From Paenibacillus sp. JJ-223 (GTDB taxonomy: Bacteria > Bacillota > Bacilli > Paenibacillales > Paenibacillaceae), in assembly GCF_927798175.1 (NCBI RefSeq), contig NZ_CAKMMP010000003.1, positions 434,001 through 498,000 of the forward strand: a DNA stretch of 64,000 bases, in the 5' to 3' direction. The notes beneath the pieces were generated by a model that saw only the letters and a list, made by a program, of their open reading frames with translations, had not been told where the DNA came from and did not search any database. This document shows positions 17,942 to 27,266 of this stretch, piece by piece (the stretch's first letter is position 1; every line of letters begins with the position of its first letter). Made by a program: the position numbers and the translations under genes.

Positions 17942-18880
17942 ATGGATTTGGAAAAGCAAAGACTGAGCATTGAAGCAGCCAAATTGTACTATCAATCGGA
18001 TTACAGCCAGCAGGATATCGCCGAGAGGCTCGGCGTGTCGCGCCCTACGGTATCCCGTTTGTTACAGTACGCCAAGGATCGCGGGTATGTACGCATCGAA
18101 ATTATGGACCCGCTGGAGGACATCGACATCATTGCCGACGAGTTGAAAGCCAAATATGGGCTTGAAACGGCGCTGGTCTGTTTTGCTCCGATCAAAAGCG
18201 ATGAAGAGATCCGGAAACACATCAGCAAACGTGCGGCCGATTATATGCATGAGATCGTGCAGGATACCGATATCATCGGCGTGACCTGGGGAACGACGAT
18301 GCATGACGTGGCCCGCCAGCTGCGCCCAAAACAAGTCAAGGGCGTTGAAGTCGTTCAGCTGAAGGGCGGAGTCAGCCATTCACATGTGAATACTCATGCG
18401 GCAGAGATTGCGCATTTGTTCGCCGAAGCCTTTCATACCGTTCCGCGGTATTTGCCGTTGCCGGTCATTTTCGACAATATCGAAGTGAAGAAAATGGTCG
18501 AAGCCGACAGGCATATCGGAAGGATCGTGGAACTCGGGAGACAGGCCAACATCGCGGTCTTCACCGTGGGAACGGTGAAAGAGGATGCGCTTCTGTTCAA
18601 ATTGGGCTATTTCAACGAAACGGAGCAGCGGCTTCTGATGGAAAACGGCGTGGGAGACATCTGTTCCCGCTTCTTTGACGCGGAAGGCCGATTGATCAGC
18701 GATGAGATCAACAGCAGAACCGTGGGGATCGATTTGGGCGAGCTGCGCAAAAAAGACAAATCGATTCTCGTTGCCGGTGGGCAGCGTAAGATCGAAGCCA
18801 TCCATGCGGCATTGAGAGGACATTATGCGAACACCCTGGTTACGGACCAGTACACGGCGCAAGCACTGCTGCGAATGTAA
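17942..18880 (+). CDS. deoR: SorC-family regulator DeoR (Bacillus type)
   Basis: The 312-residue protein has an N-terminal helix-turn-helix at about 20-45 (Y-S-Q-Q-D-I-A-E-R-L-G-V-S-R-P-T-V-S-R-L-L) and a SorC-type sugar-phosphate-binding domain after it (I-G-V-T-W-G-T-T-M near 105, L-V-A-G-G-Q-R-K near 280). In Bacillus subtilis, DeoR represses the deoC-nupC-pdp operon and is released by deoxyribose 5-phosphate. It lies directly upstream of deoC here, with an operator-like dyad between them. It has its own terminator, so the enzymes are transcribed separately. Confidence 0.9.
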   Translation: MDLEKQRLSIEAAKLYYQSDYSQQDIAERLGVSRPTVSRLLQYAKDRGYVRIEIMDPLEDIDIIADELKAKYGLETALVCFAPIKSDEEIRKHISKRAADYMHEIVQDTDIIGVTWGTTMHDVARQLRPKQVKGVEVVQLKGGVSHSHVNTHAAEIAHLFAEAFHTVPRYLPLPVIFDNIEVKKMVEADRHIGRIVELGRQANIAVFTVGTVKEDALLFKLGYFNETEQRLLMENGVGDICSRFFDAEGRLISDEINSRTVGIDLGELRKKDKSILVAGGQRKIEAIHAALRGHYANTLVTDQYTAQALLRM

Positions 18881-18967
18881 AGCCGCCGCCGAATCGCGGC
18901 AGATCCTTAAGCCGCCGTTGGAATAATGCTTGCCGGAGGCAAACCGGTTAATATAGAAAGCGGTGAC

Positions 18968-19010
18968 AACATCTGCCAAAGACAATCGGTGGATGTTTTG
19001 TTTTTTTAGG
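18968..19010 (+). terminator. Terminator after deoR
   Basis: AACATCTGCC pairs with GGTGGATGTT (two G-U pairs) across a 10-base loop, followed by TTGTTTTTTT. Confidence 0.7.
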
Positions 19011-19051
19011 CAAAAGATAAGTCGTATGGCAACCCAAGTTATCTTTACAGA

Positions 19052-19097
19052 TTGAACGAAAGTTCAAATTGATTTTTACATATGTTCATGGTAGTGT
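19052..19097 (+). promoter_or_regulatory. DeoR operator and promoter of the deo operon
   Basis: TTGAAC and GTTCAA flank GAAA (19052-19067), a 16-bp dyad. GTTCAT (19084-19089) repeats its right half further downstream. A promoter with -35 TTGATT (19069-19074) and a weak -10 TAGTGT (19092-19097) would place the extra half-site between the two boxes. This matches the palindrome plus direct-repeat layout I recall for the B. subtilis DeoR operator. Confidence 0.7.
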
Positions 19098-19143
19098 AAC
19101 AGTATGGAATTCATCAGTTCAGAAAACTAAGGGAGAGATTCGA

Positions 19144-19818
19144 TTGAATACATCACAACTCGCAAAAATGATTGATCATACCTTGCTGCGTGCCGATGCT
19201 ACGCAAAGTGAAATCCATAAACTGACGGAAGAAGCGAAACAATATCAATTTGCTTCCGTTTGCGTCAATCCGGGCTGGGTTGCTTACGCCACCGAACAGC
19301 TTCAAGGCACTGGCGTCGATATTTGCACGGTCATCGGTTTCCCTCTGGGTGCGTCCACATCCGAAACGAAAGCATTCGAAACCAAAGATGCCATTGCCAA
19401 AGGTGCTACCGAGGTGGATATGGTCATTAACATCAGCGCTTTGAAGGACGGCAAGGACGATTACGTGGAGCAGGACATCCGTGCGGTCGTGGAAGCTGCA
19501 GCAGGCAAAGCGTTGGTGAAAGTCATCATCGAAACCTGTCTGCTTACCGATGACGAGAAGGTTCGTGCTTGCGAAGCGGCAGTTAGAGCAGGTGCTGATT
19601 TCGTTAAAACGTCCACAGGATTCTCCACGGGCGGAGCCACTCCGGAAGACATCGCGCTGATGCGCCGTACGGTGGGCCCGAATGTAGGCGTTAAAGCATC
19701 CGGCGGCGTGCGCAGCCTCGAAGACATGCAAAAAATGATCGAAGCAGGCGCAACGCGCATCGGAGCCAGCTCCGGCGTGAAAATTATGCAAGGCGGACAA
19801 TCCACATCTTCTTATTAA
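19144..19818 (+). CDS. deoC: Deoxyribose-phosphate aldolase
   Basis: DeoC cleaves 2-deoxyribose 5-phosphate to glyceraldehyde 3-phosphate and acetaldehyde. The TTG at 19144, 6 bases after GGGAGAG, gives 224 residues, the usual length. An upstream open frame lacks a ribosome site and would cover the promoter. Landmarks are M-I-D-H-T-L-L-R near residue 9, the Schiff-base Lys155 in F-V-K-T-S-T-G-F, and the second essential Lys184 in G-V-K-A-S-G-G. It is first in the enzyme operon. Confidence 0.95.
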   Translation: MNTSQLAKMIDHTLLRADATQSEIHKLTEEAKQYQFASVCVNPGWVAYATEQLQGTGVDICTVIGFPLGASTSETKAFETKDAIAKGATEVDMVINISALKDGKDDYVEQDIRAVVEAAAGKALVKVIIETCLLTDDEKVRACEAAVRAGADFVKTSTGFSTGGATPEDIALMRRTVGPNVGVKASGGVRSLEDMQKMIEAGATRIGASSGVKIMQGGQSTSSY

Positions 19819-19955
19819 GGCGAAGCTATATAAACCGCACGAATTAATCACACTAGGGCACTAGCATACAGGCCTCGTTCCATTAGCCATGCAGTAGATT
19901 CCGCTCTTTTCCATAAGGGAACAACTCTACGCTGGCTATTTGGATTCCGGCTCTA

Positions 19956-19970
19956 TTGTAAGCGCTTCAC
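19956..19970 (+). promoter_or_regulatory. Possible cre site before nupC
   Basis: TTGTAAGCGCTTCAC matches the cre consensus at 13 of 15 positions and has the core AAGCGCTT. It lies in the 239-base gap between deoC and nupC. The rest of the gap shows no clear promoter, so a roadblock or internal promoter effect is possible. Confidence 0.4.
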
Positions 19971-20057
19971 CTTGTTTCTGAAAGGTTAATTCATGGCAAA
20001 GCAACCTTTGATCCGAAGACTTGCATCAGGCCCAACCAACTTCAAAGGAGTGAAGAC

Positions 20058-21248
20058 ATGAAATTTCTGATCGCGATTGTCGGTTTGCTGGTGGTGTTTG
20101 GACTGGCTTATCTCGCCAGCAACGGCCGAAAGAACATTCGTTACCGTCCCCTTGCCGTCATGATCGTTCTGCAGCTAATACTTGCTTATTTGCTGCTCAA
20201 TACTGAGATCGGCACATTTTTGATCGGCGGTTTTGCGTCTGTTTTTAAAAACTTGCTCGATTACGCGAACGAAGGGATCTCGTTTGTGTTCGGCGGATTG
20301 ACGACCGTCGGCGCGGAGAGCGGAGGCGTTCCGTTCTTCTTGAGCGTGCTAATGCCGATCGTTTTTATCTCGGCGCTGATCGGCATATTGCAGTATATCC
20401 GAATCTTGCCTTTTGTTATAAAATATATTGGTCTGGTATTAAGCAAAATCAACGGAATGGGCAAACTGGAATCGTATAACGCGGTTGCTTCAGCCATACT
20501 GGGGCAATCGGAAGTGTTCATTTCGGTCAAAAAGCAAATCGGCCTGCTGCCAAAGCATCGACTGTATACCCTGTGCGCCTCGGCCATGTCAACGGTATCC
20601 ATGTCGATCGTCGGGGCCTATATGTCCATGATTGACCCGAAATATGTGGTTACGGCACTGGTGCTGAACCTGTTTGGCGGTTTTATCATCGCGTCCATCG
20701 TCAACCCATACCGGGTTACCGAGGAAGAAGATATATTGGAAGTGCAGGAAGAGGGGAAGCAATCGTTCTTTGAAATGCTGGGCGAATACATCATGGATGG
20801 TTTCAAGGTCGCCATCACGGTAGCGGCGATGCTTATTGGCTTCGTGGCTTTGATTGCGCTTGTGAATGGCATTTTTAGCGCCGTGCTCGGCATTTCATTC
20901 CAGCAACTGCTCGGTTATGTGTTTGCCCCGCTTGCGTTTGTGATGGGTATTCCCTGGGGAGAAGCGGTGCAGGCAGGAAGCATCATGGCGACAAAGCTGG
21001 TCTCGAACGAATTTGTGGCCATGCTGAGTCTGACCCAGCAAACGGCGCTGTCTGCCAGAACGACAGGCATCGTATCCGTCTTTCTGGTGTCGTTCGCCAA
21101 TTTCTCCTCCATCGGCATTATCGCCGGTGCGGTGAAGGGCCTTCATGAAAAACAGAGCAACGTGGTGGCCCGCTTCGGTCTGAAGCTGCTTTACGGTGCA
21201 TCGCTGGTCAGCGTGCTGTCCGCGGTCATCGCCGGACTGTTTTTGTAA
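20058..21248 (+). CDS. nupC: Concentrative nucleoside transporter NupC
   Basis: The 396-residue membrane protein has about ten hydrophobic segments and the CNT-family core. The core includes G-Q-S-E-V-F-I-S-V near residue 155, and later M-G-I-P-W-G-E-A near 298 and K-L-V-S-N-E-F-V-A near 314. These correspond to the nucleoside- and sodium/proton-binding hairpins. It imports nucleosides, which DeoD and Pdp then cleave. AAAGGAG precedes the ATG. Confidence 0.92.
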   Translation: MKFLIAIVGLLVVFGLAYLASNGRKNIRYRPLAVMIVLQLILAYLLLNTEIGTFLIGGFASVFKNLLDYANEGISFVFGGLTTVGAESGGVPFFLSVLMPIVFISALIGILQYIRILPFVIKYIGLVLSKINGMGKLESYNAVASAILGQSEVFISVKKQIGLLPKHRLYTLCASAMSTVSMSIVGAYMSMIDPKYVVTALVLNLFGGFIIASIVNPYRVTEEEDILEVQEEGKQSFFEMLGEYIMDGFKVAITVAAMLIGFVALIALVNGIFSAVLGISFQQLLGYVFAPLAFVMGIPWGEAVQAGSIMATKLVSNEFVAMLSLTQQTALSARTTGIVSVFLVSFANFSSIGIIAGAVKGLHEKQSNVVARFGLKLLYGASLVSVLSAVIAGLFL

Positions 21249-21278
21249 GCCGGATCATTTGGAAGGAGTGCTTCAACT

Positions 21279-22457
21279 ATGTCAACATTCAAAAGAATAC
21301 ACCTGATCGTCATGGATTCCGTCGGAATCGGCGAGGCGCCGGACGCAGCGGATTTCGACGATTATGACGTCGATACGTTCGGCCACATCGCGCGTGAGCG
21401 CGGCGGGCTGAACATGCCTCATATGGCCAGCCTGGGGTTGTCCAACATCAAGGAAATCGAAGGCGTGGCGGTAGCGGATGCGCCGAAGGCGTTTTACACC
21501 AAAATGCAGGAAGCGTCCAAAGGAAAAGATACGATGACAGGTCACTGGGAGCTGATGGGGCTGTACATCGATACGCCGTTTCGCGTATTCCCCGACGGCT
21601 TCCCGGATGAGCTGATCCGGCGCATCGAAGAAAAAACGGGCCGCAAAGTCATCGGCAACAAGCCGGCGAGCGGTACGGAAATCATTGACGAGCTGGGCGA
21701 AGAGCATGTAAAGACCGGTGCGTTGATCATTTATACCTCCGCAGATTCGGTGCTGCAGATCGCTGCGCATGAAGACGTCGTTCCGCTGAAGGAATTGTAC
21801 GAAATTTGCGAGTTCTGCCGCGAAATCACGCTGGATGACCCGTACATGCTCGGCCGCATCATCGCACGTCCGTTCGTGGGTGAACCAGGCAGCTTCAAAC
21901 GTACGGCGAACCGCCATGACTACGCGTTGAAACCGTTCGGCCGCACCGTGATGAACGAGCTGAAGGACGGCGGTTTCGATGTCATTGCGCTTGGCAAAAT
22001 TTCCGATATCTATGACGGCGAAGGGGTGACCAAGGCGATTCGTACCGTTTCCAACATGGACGGCATGGACAAGCTTTCCGAAACGATGGACGAAGCGTTC
22101 ACTGGCCTTAGCTTCGTTAACCTGGTGGATTTCGACGCGTTATATGGCCATCGCCGCGATCCGCAAGGCTATGCGCAAGCGCTGGAAGACTACGATGCAC
22201 GCCTGCCGGAAATTATGGGTAAAATGACGGAAGACGATTTGCTGATCATCACAGCAGACCACGGTAACGATCCAACCTATCGCGGAACGGATCACACGCG
22301 CGAGTATGTGCCGCTGCTGGTATACTCCCCTCGCTTTGCAGGAGGCAAACGGCTGGAGCAGCGACGTACGTTTGCCGACGTAGGAGCAACCGTGGCCGAC
22401 AATTTCGGCGTAAAACTGCCGGAACATGGCACAAGTTTCCTGAGCGAACTTAAATAA
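21279..22457 (+). CDS. deoB: Phosphopentomutase
   Basis: DeoB converts (deoxy)ribose 1-phosphate to the 5-phosphate, linking the phosphorylases to DeoC. The 392-residue protein has the alkaline-phosphatase-superfamily metal site: the N-terminal [11 protein letters not shown], the central T-M-T-G-H-W-E with the phospho-acceptor Thr, and the late [18 protein letters not shown]. GGAAGGAG precedes the ATG. Confidence 0.95.
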   Translation: MSTFKRIHLIVMDSVGIGEAPDAADFDDYDVDTFGHIARERGGLNMPHMASLGLSNIKEIEGVAVADAPKAFYTKMQEASKGKDTMTGHWELMGLYIDTPFRVFPDGFPDELIRRIEEKTGRKVIGNKPASGTEIIDELGEEHVKTGALIIYTSADSVLQIAAHEDVVPLKELYEICEFCREITLDDPYMLGRIIARPFVGEPGSFKRTANRHDYALKPFGRTVMNELKDGGFDVIALGKISDIYDGEGVTKAIRTVSNMDGMDKLSETMDEAFTGLSFVNLVDFDALYGHRRDPQGYAQALEDYDARLPEIMGKMTEDDLLIITADHGNDPTYRGTDHTREYVPLLVYSPRFAGGKRLEQRRTFADVGATVADNFGVKLPEHGTSFLSELK

Positions 22458-22578
22458 TCGGGAGGAGCAATGAGCCGGGGCAGTCCTGCTGCTTCGGCTT
22501 AGCTTCGCCCATGGTCGATGAAAGTCGACACACCTGATAAACGAACACAATTCATTGGTTAATGGAGGAGAACATACG

Positions 22579-23286
22579 ATGAGTACACATATTGGAGCAA
22601 AACCGGGAGATATTGCGGAAACGATTCTGTTGCCGGGAGATCCTTTGCGGGCAAAATACATTGCGGATACGTACCTTGAAGACGTGGTGTGTTATAACGA
22701 GGTGCGCGGCATGCTTGGTTTCACGGGTACATATCAAGGAAAACGGATTTCGGTGCAAGGTTCGGGCATGGGCATTCCTTCCTTCGCGATCTATGCGAAC
22801 GAGTTGATCCGCGATTATGGCGTTAAAAACCTGATTCGCGTGGGCACTTGCGGAGGCATGCAGGAGCACGTTCGCGTTCGCGATGTCATTTTGGCCCAAG
22901 CGGCTTGTACGGATTCCAGCATGAACAAGCTGGTGTTCGGCGGATACGACTTTTCTCCAATCGCGACGTTCTCTCTGCTTAAGGCCGCATATGACCGCGC
23001 TACCGAAAAAGGCATGAACATTCATGTCGGCAACGTGTTCAGCTCCGATTCCTTCTATCGCGACGACCGTTCCGTGACAGAAAAGCTGATGCAGCACGGC
23101 GTATTGGGCGTGGAAATGGAAACGACAGCACTGTATACGATTGCAGCGAAGTTCGGTGTAAACGCGCTGACGATCCTTACCGTAAGCGACCACTTGTTGA
23201 CAGGCGAAGAAACGTCGGCCGAAGAACGCCAAAAAACGTTCAACGACATGATGGTTGTCGCCCTGGATACAGCCATTACGCTGTAA
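22579..23286 (+). CDS. deoD: Purine-nucleoside phosphorylase, DeoD type
   Basis: This hexameric-type enzyme phosphorolyses purine (deoxy)nucleosides. I start at the ATG at 22579 (GGAGGAG lies 6 bases upstream), giving 235 residues. Motifs are [10 protein letters not shown] near 4, [10 protein letters not shown] near 18, R-V-G-T-C-G-G near 85, and V-E-M-E-T-T-A-L-Y near 178, the nucleoside-binding Glu-Met-Glu. It lies between deoB and pdp, 121 bases after deoB. Confidence 0.95.
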   Translation: MSTHIGAKPGDIAETILLPGDPLRAKYIADTYLEDVVCYNEVRGMLGFTGTYQGKRISVQGSGMGIPSFAIYANELIRDYGVKNLIRVGTCGGMQEHVRVRDVILAQAACTDSSMNKLVFGGYDFSPIATFSLLKAAYDRATEKGMNIHVGNVFSSDSFYRDDRSVTEKLMQHGVLGVEMETTALYTIAAKFGVNALTILTVSDHLLTGEETSAEERQKTFNDMMVVALDTAITL

Positions 23287-23332
23287 GTATGACACCAATT
23301 CACAATATAAACTTCAAAGGAGAGATTAGGCC

Positions 23333-24634
23333 ATGAGAATGGTAGACATTATAGCCAAGAAACGCGATGGGAAAGAGCTGACGACGGCCGAGATCGATTT
23401 TGTCGTTCAAGGATATACCCAAGGCGAAATTCCGGATTATCAAGTCAGTGCATGGGCGATGGCCGTGTATTTCAATGACATGACGGACAAAGAGCGTGCT
23501 GACCTTACCATGTCCATGGTGAATTCCGGCGAAACGATCGACCTTTCCGCCATTGAAGGCATCAAGGTAGACAAGCACTCCACCGGCGGCGTAGGCGATA
23601 CAACGACATTGGTGCTGGCACCTCTTGTAGCGGCATTGGACGTGCCTGTAGCCAAAATGTCCGGACGCGGCCTGGGCCACACCGGCGGTACTACGGACAA
23701 GCTGGAATCCGTTGCCGGTTTCCACGTCGAGCTGGAAAAAGAAGAGTTCATCCGGCTTGTGAACGAAAACAAAGTTGCGGTCATCGGACAAAGCGGCAAC
23801 CTTACGCCTGCGGACAAAAAGCTGTACGCATTGCGCGACGTGACGGCAACAGTCAACTCCATTCCATTGATCGCCAGCTCGATCATGAGCAAAAAAATCG
23901 CCGCCGGCGCTGACGCGATCGTGCTGGACGTCAAGACGGGCGCGGGCGCGTTCATGAAAACCGCAGAGGACGCCAAAGAGCTTGCGCACGCGATGGTCAG
24001 CATCGGCAACAATGTCGGCCGCAAAACGATGGCGGTCATCTCCGACATGTCCCAACCGCTTGGATTCGCGATCGGGAATGCGCTTGAAGTGAAAGAAGCC
24101 ATTCTGACGCTGCAAGGCAAAGGGCCGAAAGACCTTGAGGAACTGTGCCTGGCACTCGGGCGGCAAATGGTGTTCCTCGCAGGCAAAGCGGATTCGCTGG
24201 AAGATGCCGAGGAAAAACTGAAAGAAGTCATCCGCAATGGCAAAGCGTTGGAGAAGTTCAAGCAGTTCCTCGCCAATCAGGGCGGCGATGCTTCGGTCGT
24301 GGATCATCCGGAACGTCTGCCCCAGGCTCAATATCTCATTGAAGTGCCTGCGGATAAAGATGGATACGTAGCGGAAATTATCGCTGACGAGATTGGTACG
24401 GCGGCCATGCTGCTTGGTGCCGGACGCGCAACGAAAGAATCCGAGATTGATCTGGCCGTTGGCCTGATGTTGAACAAAAAAGTGGGGGATGCCGTCAAAG
24501 CGGGCGAATCCCTTGTTACGATCCATGCCAATCGCGAGGATGTCGCAAGCGTGATCGAGAAAATCAAGGAAAACATTACGATTGCCGATCATGCGGAAGC
24601 TCCGGTATTGGTACATGGTATAGTAACCGAATAA
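23333..24634 (+). CDS. pdp: Pyrimidine-nucleoside phosphorylase
   Basis: Pdp cleaves uridine, thymidine and deoxyuridine with phosphate. The 433-residue protein has the anthranilate phosphoribosyltransferase-like fold and the family signature [17 protein letters not shown] near residue 109. The substrate segment [11 protein letters not shown] is near 81. It is the last gene of the deo operon; all steps from imported nucleoside to glycolytic intermediates are present here. Confidence 0.95.
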   Translation: MRMVDIIAKKRDGKELTTAEIDFVVQGYTQGEIPDYQVSAWAMAVYFNDMTDKERADLTMSMVNSGETIDLSAIEGIKVDKHSTGGVGDTTTLVLAPLVAALDVPVAKMSGRGLGHTGGTTDKLESVAGFHVELEKEEFIRLVNENKVAVIGQSGNLTPADKKLYALRDVTATVNSIPLIASSIMSKKIAAGADAIVLDVKTGAGAFMKTAEDAKELAHAMVSIGNNVGRKTMAVISDMSQPLGFAIGNALEVKEAILTLQGKGPKDLEELCLALGRQMVFLAGKADSLEDAEEKLKEVIRNGKALEKFKQFLANQGGDASVVDHPERLPQAQYLIEVPADKDGYVAEIIADEIGTAAMLLGAGRATKESEIDLAVGLMLNKKVGDAVKAGESLVTIHANREDVASVIEKIKENITIADHAEAPVLVHGIVTE

Positions 24635-24653
24635 AAGGACGAAATACATTACG

Positions 24654-24695
24654 AAAACCGCAGGCATGGGTCTCTACCATGCTTGCGGTTTTTTC
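24654..24695 (+). terminator. Terminator of the deo operon
   Basis: AACCGCAGGCATGG pairs with CCATGCTTGCGGTT around a short loop, with AAAA before and TTTTTT after. It lies 20 bases after the pdp stop. Confidence 0.9.
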
Positions 24696-24825
24696 TGTAG
24701 GCTCTGTTTTCTTTGGATGTTGATTTTTGGTAAAAACCGCTCACTTGCTCTGATTACAGAACAAATGTTCGTGGATATCAAATATCACCACAAGGATTAT
24801 ACATAGCCTTTCTTTATGATGCTTT

Positions 24826-25842
24826 TTATTGCCCCGTATCGCTATTCTGAAGTTGGTCATAGGCTTCCACCGAATCTGCGTTGGTGTAGATGTAAGGCGT
24901 CGACGGTTCAGCCACAGGAATGACTTTGTCAGCACGAATTTCCAGCCGATCTATGCCGTCTACCTGCACGGAACCGATGCTGCCGTCGATTTGGACCCAG
25001 CTGTCGGTGGGGAAGGCCGCAGCGTCGGGCACATGGATCATAATGCCGAAGGGAGCGGCGTCCGCCGGGCAGCACATGACCAGGAAACGACCAAGGGCAA
25101 AGTGGGAATCCTGATTCATGTCTTCATCCCGGTATACGAAGCCCGTTAACGAGATGGATTTGCCTGCAAATTGACGTTGAAACATGTCGATGGCACCAAG
25201 CGTTTCCGAGAAAATCGCCGGATGGACCTGAATGACCTGTTCGCGGTACAGCTTTTGGGCGAGATCGGCGAACTCCTGGCTGTATTCGTCAGGCGGTATG
25301 AATTGCACTTGTCCCGCGGCAGCTGCATTGGAAGCTTTGGACGCATCCATTCTGGATGGGAGCCCGTTAATATCCTGCACCTTCATGGCGTTTGCTTCCG
25401 GCAAAGGCTCTTTGCGTCGGATTTCGGGAGGTGCGTAAGAAAGCGCCATGCCTTTCTGACTAGCCATCGCGCTGCCCAATGCAAGATCAGGCAACAAAAA
25501 GCCGAGCAGTAAAGGAAAACAAACCAATCCGTAGGTAAGGGAGGTACGAATCCATCCCGAAGGCGGTGGATGCTCGCAATCGCAATGCACATGCTTATGA
25601 CCGAAAACGCCTTGCCAACCCATGATTGCCGAGATGAACAAGAGCGGCACCGGACAGCACAAGAGCAGCGGGTGCAGCGAGGGGGCCAAATAATAGTGCA
25701 GCGAATCGGTTTCGTTGAGCCGAATAATGTATATAGCCAGCGCACCGAGCCAAACGGAACGAAACAGGCTGTGCCATTGCACGCGAACTGAACGGGAAAA
25801 GCTAGTACGCATTTTTGGGGATGATCGTAACACGGCAGCCAT
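24826..25842 (-). CDS. YcgQ-like (TIGR03943/DUF1980) membrane protein
   Basis: The 338-residue protein has an N-terminal membrane part (segments near 25-43, 52-76 and 103-122) with a His/Cys-rich loop G-H-K-H-V-H-C-D-C-E-H at 81-91. A soluble C-terminal domain contains F-V-Y-R-D-E-D, L-G-R-F-L-V-M-C-C-P-A-D-A and W-V-Q-I-D-G. This matches the TIGR03943/DUF1980 partner of YcgR-type permeases. It follows that permease by 97 bases on the same strand, downstream of a Zur-box-like dyad. The metal-ligand-rich loop supports a metal-related role; the activity is unknown. Confidence 0.8.
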   Translation of the reverse strand: MAAVLRSSPKMRTSFSRSVRVQWHSLFRSVWLGALAIYIIRLNETDSLHYYLAPSLHPLLLCCPVPLLFISAIMGWQGVFGHKHVHCDCEHPPPSGWIRTSLTYGLVCFPLLLGFLLPDLALGSAMASQKGMALSYAPPEIRRKEPLPEANAMKVQDINGLPSRMDASKASNAAAAGQVQFIPPDEYSQEFADLAQKLYREQVIQVHPAIFSETLGAIDMFQRQFAGKSISLTGFVYRDEDMNQDSHFALGRFLVMCCPADAAPFGIMIHVPDAAAFPTDSWVQIDGSIGSVQVDGIDRLEIRADKVIPVAEPSTPYIYTNADSVEAYDQLQNSDTGQ

Positions 25843-25939
25843 GGCATCAACTCCTTTCTTTTCTTCTGCGGTTCATGTATCTTCAGCTGCGAGCAGGCAA
25901 GATGCTCAGAATCTTCCGCAGCCTTAAAGCTAAGCTACC

Positions 25940-26995
25940 TCATGCAAATGCATTGATTAACCACGATCCCGCAAACACCAGAACGATGATGGCGATCGCA
26001 AGGCCAATGACAAAGCGGGTGCGGAACGTGGACAGCAGCATCAAGGTGCTTTTGAAATCGAGCATTGGTCCGAGCACGAGAAAAGACAACAGCGGCCCAA
26101 GGGCAAACGTATGTGAGAAAGCTGAAGCAACGAAGGCATCGGAAGTAGAACACAGGGACAGCACGTAGGCGAACGCCATCATGAATACATAGGACGAGAT
26201 CGGCCCGTTTCCGAGGGAAATCAAGTCGGCCCGGCTGACAAAGGTTTGAATGCAGGCAGTGATCACGGCGCCAAGAACCAAATATTTGCCCATGTCGAAC
26301 AGCTCGTCTCCCGCATGAATGAAAAAGCTGCGCCAGTTTTTGGGATGTTCATGATCCGAATGATCATGTCCGTTATGGACGTGCGGATGTGCCATCTTGA
26401 AGCCGGGATGCGTTCTCACCGTTGTTTGTACGGACAGTTCGTCCGGTACATTTGTTTTGCGGAGCGGATTGTGTTTTGCGAACAGATAGACGAGCCCCCC
26501 GACGATGGCCGCAACGGCGAAAGCCAGTCCCATGCGGGCGATCACGATTTCGGGATGGGACGGAAAGGCAAGCAAGGTGGCCGTGAACACAACCGGATTT
26601 ACTACAGGTCCACTGAGAATAAACGTCGTGGCGATGTAGGCAGGCATGCCTTTGCGCATTAACCTGCGCACGACCGGAATCATGCCGCACTCGCAAATCG
26701 GAAACGCGATGCCGAGCAGGCCTGCGGCGATAATCCCCAGCACGGGGTTTTTTGGCGTCAGCCTGCGCACCATGTCTTCGGACACAAACCATTGCATCAG
26801 GGAAGAGAGCAGAACGCCAATGAGGAGGAACGGCATGGCTTCGAGCAGGATGCTGACCAATATCGTTTTTATGCTTTGCATACTCCCGCTGTTCCAGGCT
26901 TGCTGCAGGTCCGGCGCCATGAGAACAAGTACGGGGATGAGAAATGCGCAGGGAATAAGGAAGGTAAGGAGCTTCAGATTGGCCGCCAGCTTCAT
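25940..26995 (-). CDS. YcgR-like permease (DUF318 family) with His-rich loop
   Basis: The 351-residue protein has about eight membrane segments. Family motifs are I-A-F-P-I-C-E-C-G-M-I-P-V near residue 95 and F-I-L-S-G-P-V-V-N-P-V-V near 125. A cytoplasmic or external loop at about 205-225 is His-rich (H-P-H-V-H-N-G-H-D-H-S-D-H-E-H). The ATG at 26995 has GGAGG 7 bases upstream; an open frame continues 24 codons further without a ribosome site. It is transcribed away from the cobW gene, with Zur-type dyads between. I infer metal uptake or metal-linked transport, unproven. Confidence 0.82.
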   Translation of the reverse strand: MKLAANLKLLTFLIPCAFLIPVLVLMAPDLQQAWNSGSMQSIKTILVSILLEAMPFLLIGVLLSSLMQWFVSEDMVRRLTPKNPVLGIIAAGLLGIAFPICECGMIPVVRRLMRKGMPAYIATTFILSGPVVNPVVFTATLLAFPSHPEIVIARMGLAFAVAAIVGGLVYLFAKHNPLRKTNVPDELSVQTTVRTHPGFKMAHPHVHNGHDHSDHEHPKNWRSFFIHAGDELFDMGKYLVLGAVITACIQTFVSRADLISLGNGPISSYVFMMAFAYVLSLCSTSDAFVASAFSHTFALGPLLSFLVLGPMLDFKSTLMLLSTFRTRFVIGLAIAIIVLVFAGSWLINAFA

Positions 26996-27071
26996 CGACA
27001 GACCTCCACAATCGTTTTGTTTAAGATATATGCTTGTACCTTGGACAACATAACTGTTGGCAGGCATCTAA

Positions 27072-27086
27072 TCATAAAAATTACGA
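27072..27086 (-). promoter_or_regulatory. Zur-box-like dyad upstream of the ycgR-like gene
   Basis: TCATAAAAATTACGA resembles the Bacillus Zur box TCGTAATNATTACGA, with a perfect right half and two mismatches in the left. It lies 77 bases upstream of the permease start and suggests zinc-dependent control of the minus-strand pair. Confidence 0.55.
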
Positions 27087-27114
27087 TTTATTGGCGTGCA
27101 AAGACATAGTGCCG

Positions 27115-27143
27115 TTGACATTGTATTTGCTATAAGGTATATT
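27115..27143 (+). promoter_or_regulatory. Sigma-A promoter of the cobW gene
   Basis: TTGACA (27115-27120) and TATATT (27138-27143) are 17 bases apart. The predicted start at about 27150 touches the Zur box. Confidence 0.8.
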
Positions 27144-27151
27144 ACTACTTG

Positions 27152-27174
27152 TTAATCGTAATTATTACGATTAA
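27152..27174 (+). promoter_or_regulatory. Zur box in front of the cobW gene
   Basis: Perfect 11-bp arms TTAATCGTAAT and ATTACGATTAA flank a single T, containing a full match to the Zur consensus TCGTAATNATTACGA. It overlaps the start region of the cobW promoter, the usual position for repression when zinc is plentiful. Confidence 0.88.
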
Positions 27175-27266
27175 TAAAAGCATTCTGTTTATTATACAGG
27201 TTGAACTAAACATTTACACGATAACGGAGAGGGCAGAAAGAATCTGGAGAAGCGGAGGAACGATAC

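Noticed and set aside
23300..24667. 455-codon antisense frame across pdp
   Set aside because: Pdp on the plus strand is certain, and the antisense frame runs through the deo terminator.
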